Shown here: piece after piece, positions 33,473-39,214 of the stretch
Position numbering within the stretch: the stretch's first letter is position 1
How the letters are laid out: the number at the start of each line of letters is the position of its first letter
DNA from: Rhizobium sp. ASV20
Lineage (GTDB): Bacteria; Pseudomonadota; Alphaproteobacteria; Rhizobiales; Rhizobiaceae
Reading direction: 5' to 3'
Assembly: GCF_016429015.1 (NCBI RefSeq)
Contig: NZ_JAELTU010000060.1
Coordinates: 1 to 39,214 of the forward strand
DNA: 39,214 bases
Program-made: the position numbers and the translations under genes
The notes under the pieces: generated by a model
What the model saw: only the letters and a program-made list of their open reading frames with translations
Told to the model about the DNA's origin: nothing
The model's database searches: none

Positions 33473-34285
33473 CTAATGGCAGTATCGGAAGCCGCCATTC
33501 CTTTCGAGCACGTCCAGATGGAAATGCGTCTCGTGAGCGGCATCGCTTTCCGGATCAAGGACGGTCGTGAAATAGAGGCAGGCAGAGGCGCTCGCCGCGC
33601 GTTGGAATGCCCCGGTCAGGGTCGGATCTTCGCGTCTGGGCTCAATGCCGATGGTTTTGCCATTCTCGAAGGTAAAGCTCGCGACATCAATGGCATTGCC
33701 GCGAGCATGCTCGGAAATCTTTCCGGTGGATGCATTGTTGCGCAGGCGGCAGATATAGGTCGATGCCTGGTTGATCGTGACGATCTTCCCATTCTCCAAG
33801 GCGGCGGTGGAGGGGATGACGCTTCCTTTCATCCATTGCGCCAGCGCCAGGGCAGCTTCGCAACGCATCTTGCCCTCGGGTTTGAGCGCTATGCCCGGCA
33901 GCGGCGAGGTGAGGGCTATGGGCTTGTCGATGCCGCAGCCATTGCCGTCGTCGATACGGGGGATATCCTTGAAGGTCGCGCCCATGGCGGTCAGCTCCTT
34001 CAGGCAGGCCTGGTGCTCCTCGTCCGATTCCGGGGCGATTGTCAGTGATGGGCGAGGTGGCCCCTGCATTTCTCCGGTTGTCGATGTTGGCACTTGGGTG
34101 TCCGGCTTGTCGGCAGGAGCTGGTGACTTATCCAAGGGAGCTGCCGGCTTTTCCATCGGGATCGGCGGAGTTTCGGCGGGTTGCTCCCTAACTGGTTTCT
34201 GCTCCGGGATCGGACCGGTTTGAGGGAGTGCCGCAGCGATGAGCCAGATCAGCACAGAGGTGAGTGAAACAATTCTAAACAGCAT
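33473..34285 (-). CDS. Extensin-like C-terminal domain protein, secreted
   Basis: A 270-residue protein with a signal or anchor sequence (about 5-20), a Pro/Lys/Glu-rich linker (about 21-75, repeats of P-x-x-KP) that can span the periplasm, and an extensin-like_C domain. The domain has a CGI-KP-ALTSPLPGIALKPEGKMRCE segment, SEHARGNAIDV and HFHLDV at the C-terminus. The SEHARGNAIDV and HxH pattern resembles metal-binding motifs of LAS-type D-Ala-D-Ala carboxypeptidases, so a peptidoglycan-related role is plausible. Cys pairs suggest disulfides. The family is common in alphaproteobacteria and uncharacterised. The start is ATG 34285; a TTG precedes it. Confidence 0.88.
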   Translation of the reverse strand: MLFRIVSLTSVLIWLIAAALPQTGPIPEQKPVREQPAETPPIPMEKPAAPLDKSPAPADKPDTQVPTSTTGEMQGPPRPSLTIAPESDEEHQACLKELTAMGATFKDIPRIDDGNGCGIDKPIALTSPLPGIALKPEGKMRCEAALALAQWMKGSVIPSTAALENGKIVTINQASTYICRLRNNASTGKISEHARGNAIDVASFTFENGKTIGIEPRREDPTLTGAFQRAASASACLYFTTVLDPESDAAHETHFHLDVLERNGGFRYCH

Positions 34286-34381
34286 CAAGTAAAACAGCCA
34301 ATTCTAATGATGATGCCAGTAGAACGCTTGAGGTGCCTGTTTCGTTGCAAATCAGCAACTCTTTGTGCTCTCACGTAAACA

Positions 34382-34396
34382 TGATCATTTTATTCA
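34382..34396. promoter_or_regulatory. IRO box (RirA site), distal copy
   Basis: TGA-TCATTTTAT-TCA fits TGA-N9-TCA, the iron-responsive operator bound by RirA in rhizobia. It is 37 bp upstream of a second copy and about 180 bp before the heme receptor start. Confidence 0.6.
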
Positions 34397-34417
34397 TGAT
34401 TATTGGCGACGGATATA

Positions 34418-34446
34418 TTGACAATAATAGTCATGTTTTTTATGCG
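34418..34446 (+). promoter_or_regulatory. Promoter of heme receptor gene with overlapping IRO box
   Basis: A perfect -35 TTGACA (34418-34423), 17-bp spacer and -10-like TATGCG (34441-34446). The second IRO box TGA-CAATAATAG-TCA (34419-34433) overlaps the -35, so a bound repressor would block RNA polymerase when iron is plentiful. The predicted 5' untranslated region is about 110 bases. Confidence 0.65.
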
Positions 34447-34561
34447 GCAGAAAGAAGGCGGAATATTTCCGTCCCGTTAACACGACTAACCTAGCCAGCC
34501 CCTTGCCTGCCTTCGACGCAGCAACCAGCCAGCCCGGTGAAGCAGTTCGAAAGGAATGGTT

Positions 34562-36805
34562 ATGGTTGTTCGGCGCTCACGCTCGGCTCTTTTGGCATGC
34601 ACCGCGTTTCTGACCCTCGGGTTGGCGACGGCATCCTTTGCGCAGACGGCGGCTCAGAATGAAGAGACGGCGGGTGACGCCGCCAAGGGCGATCGGGTCA
34701 CGAGCCTGAAGCCCATTGTCGTCAACGGCAAAAGCAAGGCGAGCAAGGATGTGCTTGCCGATTCCCCGACCGCGAGCGAGACGACCGCCAAGCAGATCGA
34801 CGACAACCAGATTACCCGCATCGAGGATCTCGGCCGCAGCACTGAGGTTGGCGTTGGCTTCAACCGCGCCACAGGCGGCATCAACATTCGTGGCCTTGGC
34901 GACGACCGCGTGCTGACCACGGTCGACGGCATCGAAATTCCTTACCTTCTTGATGCTTCGCGTGGTTCCTCCAACGGCGCAAGTGGCGGTGTTAACAGCT
35001 TCGATTTCAACGCGCTTTCCAGCGTAGATGTCGTCCGCGGAGCCGATTCCAGCCGCGCTGGTTCAGGCGCACTCGGCGGGGCCTTCGTACTGCGGACCCT
35101 GGAGCCGGAAGATCTGATCACGCCCGGTTCCACCTGGGGCGGCGTCTTCAAGCTCGGTTACAATGGCGACGATCGCAGCATCGGCGGTGCCGCTGCTGTT
35201 GCCAAGCGTATCGACAATACCGCTGTTCTCTTCCAGGGGGGCTACACGCGCGGTCATGAGCTTGAGAACAACGGCGATGTCGGCGGCTATTCGACCACGC
35301 GTACGGAGGCGAATCCGGCCGACTACAACCAGAGAAGCGGCCTGTTCAAGGTCCGCCAATATACCGATATCGGTACGTTCGGTATCACGGCCGAGCACTA
35401 CAACAAGGATAAGACCACCGACCTTATGACCTTGCAGAGCCCGACCGGAAACTTCCGGCCCGGCAACTATGATGCAACTGATAATGTCGAGCGCAACCGT
35501 CTTTCGCTGGATTACAAGTACGAAGCCGAGAGCGCCGACTCGCTGCTCGATACCGCCAATGCCGTTTTCTATTGGCAGAATCTCCTGCGTGAAGGCGGAG
35601 TGGAAGGCTATCGCTATACATCCGTCATCGGCGACTATTGGCGCCGCAATGAGATGGAAGATCGCAGCATCGGCTTCAACGGCAATGCATCGAAGTCGTT
35701 CGACACTGGCAGCCTGCATCACAAGGTTACCTTCGGTCTCGACACCGCTTTCGGCAAGGTCCATCAGTACTCGGCGGGCAAGGATGCTTGCGGCCCCGCT
35801 CGTTGGGCCTTCTCTTGCTCGTTCCTGCATACGAACCAGTCCGATATGCCCGATGTCGACAGCAAGCGCGTCGGCGCCTTCATCGACGACAAGATCGAAT
35901 TCGGCTCCAGCGGTTTCTCTCTGACGCCCGGCCTGCGCTTCGACTGGTACGATTACTCGCCCAAGAACACGGCTGCTTACCGCGACAGCGCCAACTATCG
36001 AGGCCTGCCTGACGGTCAGTCGGACAGCCGCATTTCGCCGAAGCTGCGCGCCTCCTATCAGCCACAGGACAATGTCGAGATCTACGCGCAGTGGGCGATG
36101 GCCTTCCGTGCGCCTAGTGTCAGCGAAATGTACGTGAATTACGGCGTGCCGGGCGGCTACGCAAACTACGGCAATCCCAATCTGAAGCCCGAAACCAGCA
36201 ACGGCATAGAAATCGGCACCAACCTCGGTGACGACGATTTCGGCGGCCATGTCGGCGCTTTCTACAACAAATACAAGAACTTCATTGACACGTCCAATCG
36301 CCGCGACCCGACAGGCACGTATCCGCTGGGGATTACCGAGTATTTCAACCGTGCCAATGTCCGCATGTATGGCGTCGAAGTGAACGCGCACAAGAAGTTC
36401 GACAATGGCTTCCACATCAAGGGCGCGCTTGCCTATGTGAACGGCAAGGACTCCGACACCGATCAATGGATCAACTCCGTTGCTCCGGCCAAGGCGGCCT
36501 TCACGGTTGGCTATGCCACCGAAGTATGGGGAACCGACCTGACCTTCATCACGGCGACCAGCGAGCCGAAGAAGACGGGCGACACGCTGCGCACGCCGGG
36601 CTACGGCATCTTCGACCTGACTGGCTGGTGGGAGCCGGAACAGGTGAAGGGGCTCAGCATCCGCGGTGGCGTCTACAACCTCTTCAACAAGACCTACTAC
36701 GACGCGCTCAACTCTCCGTCCTACAGCGGCGCGCAGACCCAGCCAGCATCCTACTATTCCGAGCCCGGCCGGACCTTCAAGCTGACACTGACGCAAAGGT
36801 TCTAA
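34562..36805 (+). CDS. TonB-dependent heme/hemoglobin receptor (HmuR/ShmR family)
   Basis: Outer-membrane receptor that takes up heme with TonB energy. The 747-residue product has a signal peptide (to about residue 28, FAQ), a TonB-box-like LKPIVVNG (49-56), a plug domain with NIRGLGDDRVLTTVDGIE and a VVRGADSSRAGSGALGG segment, and a 22-strand-type barrel ending in a terminal Phe (TLTQRF). FRAP (515-518) and NPNL (538-541) mark heme receptors. The His usually found between FRAP and NPNL is not present; that stretch is Tyr/Gly-rich. Two IRO boxes upstream imply RirA control, and a UUCG-loop terminator follows. ATG 34562 has AAGGA at good spacing and is preferred to 34556. Other heme genes (hmuSTUV) are not nearby. 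Confidence 0.93.
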   Translation: MVVRRSRSALLACTAFLTLGLATASFAQTAAQNEETAGDAAKGDRVTSLKPIVVNGKSKASKDVLADSPTASETTAKQIDDNQITRIEDLGRSTEVGVGFNRATGGINIRGLGDDRVLTTVDGIEIPYLLDASRGSSNGASGGVNSFDFNALSSVDVVRGADSSRAGSGALGGAFVLRTLEPEDLITPGSTWGGVFKLGYNGDDRSIGGAAAVAKRIDNTAVLFQGGYTRGHELENNGDVGGYSTTRTEANPADYNQRSGLFKVRQYTDIGTFGITAEHYNKDKTTDLMTLQSPTGNFRPGNYDATDNVERNRLSLDYKYEAESADSLLDTANAVFYWQNLLREGGVEGYRYTSVIGDYWRRNEMEDRSIGFNGNASKSFDTGSLHHKVTFGLDTAFGKVHQYSAGKDACGPARWAFSCSFLHTNQSDMPDVDSKRVGAFIDDKIEFGSSGFSLTPGLRFDWYDYSPKNTAAYRDSANYRGLPDGQSDSRISPKLRASYQPQDNVEIYAQWAMAFRAPSVSEMYVNYGVPGGYANYGNPNLKPETSNGIEIGTNLGDDDFGGHVGAFYNKYKNFIDTSNRRDPTGTYPLGITEYFNRANVRMYGVEVNAHKKFDNGFHIKGALAYVNGKDSDTDQWINSVAPAKAAFTVGYATEVWGTDLTFITATSEPKKTGDTLRTPGYGIFDLTGWWEPEQVKGLSIRGGVYNLFNKTYYDALNSPSYSGAQTQPASYYSEPGRTFKLTLTQRF

Positions 36806-36831
36806 GCCGTCTCACCGACGCAGCAAACTCG

Positions 36832-36860
36832 GGCGGTGCTTCGGCATCGCCTCTTTTTTT
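36832..36860 (+). terminator. Rho-independent terminator of the heme receptor gene
   Basis: GGCGGTGC-TTCG-GCATCGCC (eight pairs including one G·U, UUCG tetraloop) followed by TCT7. It lies 27 bases after the stop. Confidence 0.92.
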
Positions 36861-36894
36861 GCCCTTTTGGGGACGTATCGAAGCATCGGCGCAA

Positions 36895-36923
36895 TTGTAA
36901 ATCGTATCGTTCGATGCTATCTG
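36895..36923 (+). promoter_or_regulatory. Candidate promoter of the ABC-F leader
   Basis: TTGTAA (36895-36900), 17-bp spacer and TATCTG (36918-36923), about 45 bp before the leader ORF. AGCATCG (36882-36888) and CGATGCT (36912-36918) form an inverted repeat spanning it. Only a moderate match to sigma-70 elements. Confidence 0.35.
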
Positions 36924-36970
36924 AAGCGCGCAGTCTTTAAACCTATTGATAGAAAAGAGAGGAGGACCGT

Positions 36971-37042
36971 ATGACAAAGATAGTCTGGCATATTCGCCAG
37001 TTCGGCCCGACTCGTGCCCTGCAGATGCGTTTGCAGGGCTGA
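36971..37042 (+). CDS. Putative leader peptide (23 aa) of the ABC-F gene
   Basis: ATG 36971 is preceded by GAGGAGG at good spacing, the best ribosome binding site in the region. The ORF encodes 23 residues beginning MTKIVWHIRQ, then FGPTRALQ, and stops at TGA 37040-37042. Its last codons form one hairpin (37016-37039) whose 3' arm can instead pair downstream. The peptide is basic (three Arg, one Lys) and contains no codon runs like those of amino-acid leaders, so a ribosome-stalling sensor is more likely than amino-acid attenuation. Translation itself is inferred from the ribosome binding site only. Confidence 0.5.
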   Translation: MTKIVWHIRQFGPTRALQMRLQG

Positions 37043-37084
37043 TCAGAGGCTGTAACTCACTCATTTCTTCTGGTCTGCCCTTTT
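37016..37084 (+). promoter_or_regulatory. Putative attenuator with mutually exclusive hairpins ahead of the ABC-F gene
   Basis: Hairpin 1: GCCCTGCA (37016-37023) with TGCAGGGC (37032-37039). Hairpin 2: AGGGCTGATCAG (37035-37046) with CTGGTCTGCCCT (37070-37081), 11 of 12 positions paired counting one wobble, followed by TTT. Both need 37035-37039, so only one can form. Hairpin 2 looks like a weak terminator; ribosome stalling early in the leader ORF would let hairpin 1 form and prevent it. The short T tract is the weak point. Confidence 0.45.
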
Positions 37085-37194
37085 GGGAGACGTTTGCTTG
37101 CGCGTTCGTGCGCGGCTGCGTCATGACATGTTTTCGAGCATTGGCCGATATATGGCCAACCACATCTGCAGCACGGCGAAAGGAGCCGGCGGCG

Positions 37195-37227
37195 ATGCTT
37201 CGGGAATGCTCGTGCAAGACCGGATAA
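37195..37227 (+). CDS. Ten-codon ORF coupled to the ABC-F start
   Basis: ATG 37195 follows AAAGGAG by nine bases and encodes MLRECSCKTG, ending with TAA at 37225-37227, four bases before the ABC-F ATG. The ABC-F start itself lacks a clear Shine-Dalgarno sequence, so ribosomes finishing this ORF may reinitiate there. The same phase is open back to 36946, but that longer frame does not look like a protein. Confidence 0.4.
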   Translation: MLRECSCKTG

Positions 37228-37231
37228 GACC

Positions 37232-38755
37232 ATGACTCTGATCAATCTCCGCAATTTTGGCGCCACTCTCGGTGCGCCGTTGTTTGCCAACCTCAATCTC
37301 ACCCTCGATGCGGGCGATCGTCTCGGTGTCGTTGCCGCGAACGGACGCGGAAAGACCACGCTCCTGAACTGCATCGCCGGCAGAATGGAGCCGACGGCGG
37401 GCGATATCACCCGCGCGCGCGGCCTGCGTGTTGGCTATGTCGAGCAATATGTGCCAGCCAGTCTGCTCGATGTCTCCTTCTATGACGCCGTCCTTCGCGC
37501 CTTGCCGAAGGAGCAGATCGAGAGCGAAAGCTGGCGCGTCGATGTCACGCTCGATTTATTGTCGGTGCCTGCAGAGATGCGGAAGAGGACGTTGGCTCAG
37601 TTGAGCGGCGGCTGGCAGAGGCTCGCCATGCTTGCCCGCGTCTGGGTGACCGAGCCCGATGTGTTGATGCTTGACGAGCCGACCAACCATCTCGACCTTG
37701 CCAAGATCGCCTTGCTGGAGGATTGGCTGAACGCGCTGCCGCGCGACGTGTCGGTGCTGATCGCCAGCCACGACCGAGCCTTTCTCGATGCCGTCAGCAA
37801 CCGCACGCTCTTCCTGCGTCAAGAGCAGTCGCAGATCTACGCACTGCCCTATAGCCGGGCGCGGGCGGCGCTGGACGAGGCGGATGCCTCGGAAGAACGG
37901 CGCTATCAGAAGGACATGAAGACGGCACAACAACTGCGAAAGCAGGCGGCCAAGCTTTACAATCTCGGCGTCAATTCCGGCAGTGATCTGCTGACGGTCA
38001 AGACGAAGCAGTTGAAGGCGCGCGCGGAACGCCTCGAGGATGCGGCAAGGCCGGGCTATCAGGAGCGTTCGGCGGGCGCGATCAGGCTCGCCAATCGCGG
38101 CACGCAGGCGAAGATATTGGTAACGCTCGACGATGCTTCCGTCGAGACGCCCGATGGAACGCTGTTGTTCAAGACCGGCAGGCGCTGGATTTGCCAGGGG
38201 GACCGCATCGTGCTGCTGGGAGCCAATGGTGCCGGCAAGACGCGCCTCGTCGAGATGATCCGCTCCGCCATCGCGGATCACTTCGTCCTTGGAGCCATCA
38301 AGACGACACCTTCGCTGGTGCTTGGCTACAGCGACCAATCGCTATCCAATCTCGGCCAGGACGACACGCCGCTTGGCGTGGTCACGCGGCTGTTCGAGCT
38401 TGGCGAGCAGCGTGCCCGTACATTGCTTGCCGGAGCCGGCATGAACATCGAGATGCAGGGACGCCCGGTCGGCAGGCTCTCCGGTGGACAGAAGGCGCGC
38501 TTGGCGATGCTGGTGCTGAGGCTCACCAATCCGAACTTCTACCTGCTGGACGAGCCTACAAACCATCTGGACATCGATGGTCAGGAGGCGCTGGAGGGCG
38601 AGCTGACGGAAAGCGAGGCGAGTTGCCTGCTCGTTTCGCACGATCGTAGCTTCGTGCGCTCGGTTGGCAATCGCTTCTGGCTGATCGAGCGGAAGCGGCT
38701 GGTCGAAGTCGATAGTCCGGAGGAGTTCTTCGAAGCGGCCAGGACGCAGGACTAG
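37232..38755 (+). CDS. ABC-F family ATPase
   Basis: A soluble protein with two ABC domains and no TM segment, the ABC-F class of ribosome-associated ATPases, including translation factors (EttA, Uup) and antibiotic resistance proteins. Domain 1: VAANGRGKT (34-42; the usual first Walker Gly is Ala), LSGGWQRL, LMLDEPTNHLDL. Domain 2: GANGAGKT (330-337), LSGGQKARL, YLLDEPTNHLDI. A charged linker of about 80 residues between them (EERRYQKDMKTAQQLRKQAAK ...) corresponds to the P-site tRNA-interaction motif. At 507 residues it is short and lacks the Uup C-terminal coiled coil. Whether it protects ribosomes from a drug cannot be decided by sequence; its structured leader resembles those of regulated resistance ABC-F genes. 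Confidence 0.92.
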   Translation: MTLINLRNFGATLGAPLFANLNLTLDAGDRLGVVAANGRGKTTLLNCIAGRMEPTAGDITRARGLRVGYVEQYVPASLLDVSFYDAVLRALPKEQIESESWRVDVTLDLLSVPAEMRKRTLAQLSGGWQRLAMLARVWVTEPDVLMLDEPTNHLDLAKIALLEDWLNALPRDVSVLIASHDRAFLDAVSNRTLFLRQEQSQIYALPYSRARAALDEADASEERRYQKDMKTAQQLRKQAAKLYNLGVNSGSDLLTVKTKQLKARAERLEDAARPGYQERSAGAIRLANRGTQAKILVTLDDASVETPDGTLLFKTGRRWICQGDRIVLLGANGAGKTRLVEMIRSAIADHFVLGAIKTTPSLVLGYSDQSLSNLGQDDTPLGVVTRLFELGEQRARTLLAGAGMNIEMQGRPVGRLSGGQKARLAMLVLRLTNPNFYLLDEPTNHLDIDGQEALEGELTESEASCLLVSHDRSFVRSVGNRFWLIERKRLVEVDSPEEFFEAARTQD

Positions 38756-38760
38756 GAATA

Positions 38761-38800
38761 GGCAATGGGCGGGGACGAAAAATCGTTTCTGCCCATTGCC
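38761..38800 (+). terminator. Large hairpin after the ABC-F gene
   Basis: GGCAATGGGC and GCCCATTGCC pair perfectly over ten bases, with a smaller ACGA/TCGT stem inside the loop, five bases after the stop. No T tract follows, so it is a transcript-end structure or factor-dependent terminator separating ABC-F from trp. Confidence 0.6.
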
Positions 38801-38811
38801 GAGATTGCGGC

Positions 38812-38840
38812 TTGCGCATCGCGGCATCTCACGCTAACAA
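38812..38840 (+). promoter_or_regulatory. trp promoter
   Basis: TTGCGC (38812-38817), 17-bp spacer, TAACAA (38835-38840). The expected transcription start falls on or next to the trpL ATG at 38849, so trpL is probably a leaderless mRNA, as reported for Sinorhizobium meliloti. Confidence 0.6.
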
Positions 38841-38848
38841 TTCCCGCC

Positions 38849-38896
38849 ATGAACATATCCTTGAACAACATTGCAGTTTGGTGGTGGGCACGCTGA
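38849..38896 (+). CDS. trpL: trp leader peptide
   Basis: Fifteen residues, MNISLNNIAVWWWAR, with three consecutive Trp codons, followed by a classic attenuator and trpE. Ribosome stalling at the Trp codons when charged tRNA-Trp is scarce favours the antiterminator. No ribosome binding site is visible upstream, consistent with leaderless translation. In S. meliloti the leader peptide (peTrpL) and the terminated leader RNA (rnTrpL) also act in trans; whether that holds here is inference. Confidence 0.95.
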   Translation: MNISLNNIAVWWWAR

Positions 38897-38897
38897 A

Positions 38898-38963
38898 GCG
38901 GCCTCGACCAATCGTGTTCAAAGACGACGAGTGAGCCGCCCGAAATTTCGAGGCGGCTTTTTT
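38898..38963 (+). promoter_or_regulatory. trp transcription attenuator
   Basis: Terminator: AGCCGCC (38934-38940), loop CGAAATTTCG that can itself pair, GGCGGCT (38952-38958), then T5. Antiterminator: GCGGCCTC (38898-38905, one bulged C) pairs with GAGCCGC (38933-38939), which shares the terminator's 5' arm. The first segment starts two bases after the trpL stop. Confidence 0.93.
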
Positions 38964-39011
38964 GTTATATTGGCCGCCTGTCATCCGGGCCCGACAACGG
39001 AGTGAGGAACA

Positions 39012-39214
39012 ATGGTAACGATCCTTCGGGATGATGGTGCGGAAATCTACGAGACGAAGGGCGGCATCACCGTCACCCGACAGCGCCGGCCGACGCCCTA
39101 TGCGGATGCCGTATCGTCTTACATCGACAAGCTCGACGAGCGCCGTGGCGCCGTCTTCTCCTCCAACTACGAATATCCCGGCCGCTACACGCGTTGGGAT
39201 ACCGCCATTGTCGA
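39012..39214 (+). CDS. trpE: Anthranilate synthase, 5' part (cut by window edge)
   Basis: The first 67 codons from ATG 39012, with GAGTGAGG upstream. The N-terminus (VTILRDDGAEIYETKGGITVTR, then SYIDKLDERRGAVFSSNYEYPGRYTRWDTAIV) matches the rhizobial anthranilate synthase, in which the TrpE and TrpG domains are fused in one chain (TrpE(G)). It converts chorismate and glutamine to anthranilate, the first step of tryptophan synthesis. The fusion itself cannot be verified because the rest lies outside the window. Its control by the trpL attenuator is evident. Confidence 0.93.
   Translation, partial: MVTILRDDGAEIYETKGGITVTRQRRPTPYADAVSSYIDKLDERRGAVFSSNYEYPGRYTRWDTAIV

Noticed and set aside
35063..36796. 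577-codon open frame antisense to the heme receptor
   Set aside because: Shadow of a well-supported TonB-dependent receptor; no ribosome binding site or domain.
36946..37227. 93-codon frame covering the ABC-F leader
   Set aside because: No ribosome binding site at its start, poor protein-like composition, and it overlaps the leader ORF with the strong ribosome binding site. Only its last 10 codons may be translated, from the internal ATG at 37195.
1..39214. CRISPR arrays, tRNA/rRNA genes, insertion sequences, integrases, toxin-antitoxin or defence genes
   Set aside because: Looked for repeats with regular spacing, cloverleaf-like segments, transposase motifs and defence-type domains; none seen. 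The window reads as core chromosome.

Overview
The window looks like a chromosomal segment of a fast-growing rhizobium (Rhizobium or a close relative in the Rhizobiaceae). The evidence is a BacA/SbmA-type peptide transporter, a ChoX-ChoW-ChoV choline uptake operon, a NolR-like ArsR regulator, rhizobial IRO boxes (TGA-N9-TCA) in front of a heme receptor, degenerate rhizobial intergenic repeats, and a trpL leader peptide with attenuator ahead of trpE. GC-rich third codon positions fit this. I see no tRNA, rRNA, CRISPR array, insertion sequence, prophage or integrase, so this is mostly core chromosome.

Layout. 1-6.4 kb: a PadR-type regulator cut by the left edge (-), divergent from a bacA-family gene with a strong terminator; a secreted polysaccharide deacetylase (-); an NnrU-family membrane protein; then a TPR membrane protein coupled to the GTPase gene der. 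6.4-9.4 kb: an OhrR-type MarR regulator, a GT4 glycosyltransferase and a PfkB sugar kinase (kdgK-like), all on the minus strand. 9.4-15 kb: an oligopeptide ABC operon, oppABCDF, transcribed leftward with overlapping genes and a stem-loop between oppA and oppB. 15-20 kb: a GH13 alpha-glucosidase whose stop codon abuts that of a convergent adenine deaminase, then an omega-amino-acid transaminase. 20-21.5 kb: a NolR-like repressor and a pyridoxamine-phosphate-oxidase-like protein, separated by structured non-coding DNA. 21.5-24.6 kb: choXWV. 24.8-28.3 kb: thymidine kinase, a class I cytochrome c, an unrecognised 340-residue protein and a DUF2333 membrane protein. 28.5-34.3 kb: a LuxR-type regulator with an unusual ligand domain, a periplasmic ClpP-like protein, a YqhA/UPF0114 membrane protein, formate-THF ligase, a short orphan coding-like segment and an extensin-like secreted protein. 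34.3-39.2 kb: an iron-regulated TonB-dependent heme receptor, an ABC-F ATPase with a structured leader, then trpL, the attenuator and the 5' end of trpE.

Themes. Much of the window is uptake and salvage: peptides (opp, bacA), choline (cho), heme, alpha-glucosides (GH13), purines and pyrimidines (ade, tdk), with C1 metabolism (fhs). The most unusual regulatory DNA is the leader of the ABC-F gene (about 36.9-37.23 kb). It has a 23-codon leader ORF with a strong ribosome binding site, two mutually exclusive hairpins (one with a short T tail), and a second 10-codon ORF ending 4 bases before the ABC-F start. It lies 1.6 kb upstream of the trp attenuator, so two putative peptide-controlled leaders sit close together. 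A second oddity is a roughly 111-bp tandem duplication of the 5' region (operator-like repeat, ribosome binding site, start codon, first codons) of the PadR gene. Start codons were chosen from visible ribosome binding sites and family length; where this differs from the longest open frame the entry says so.
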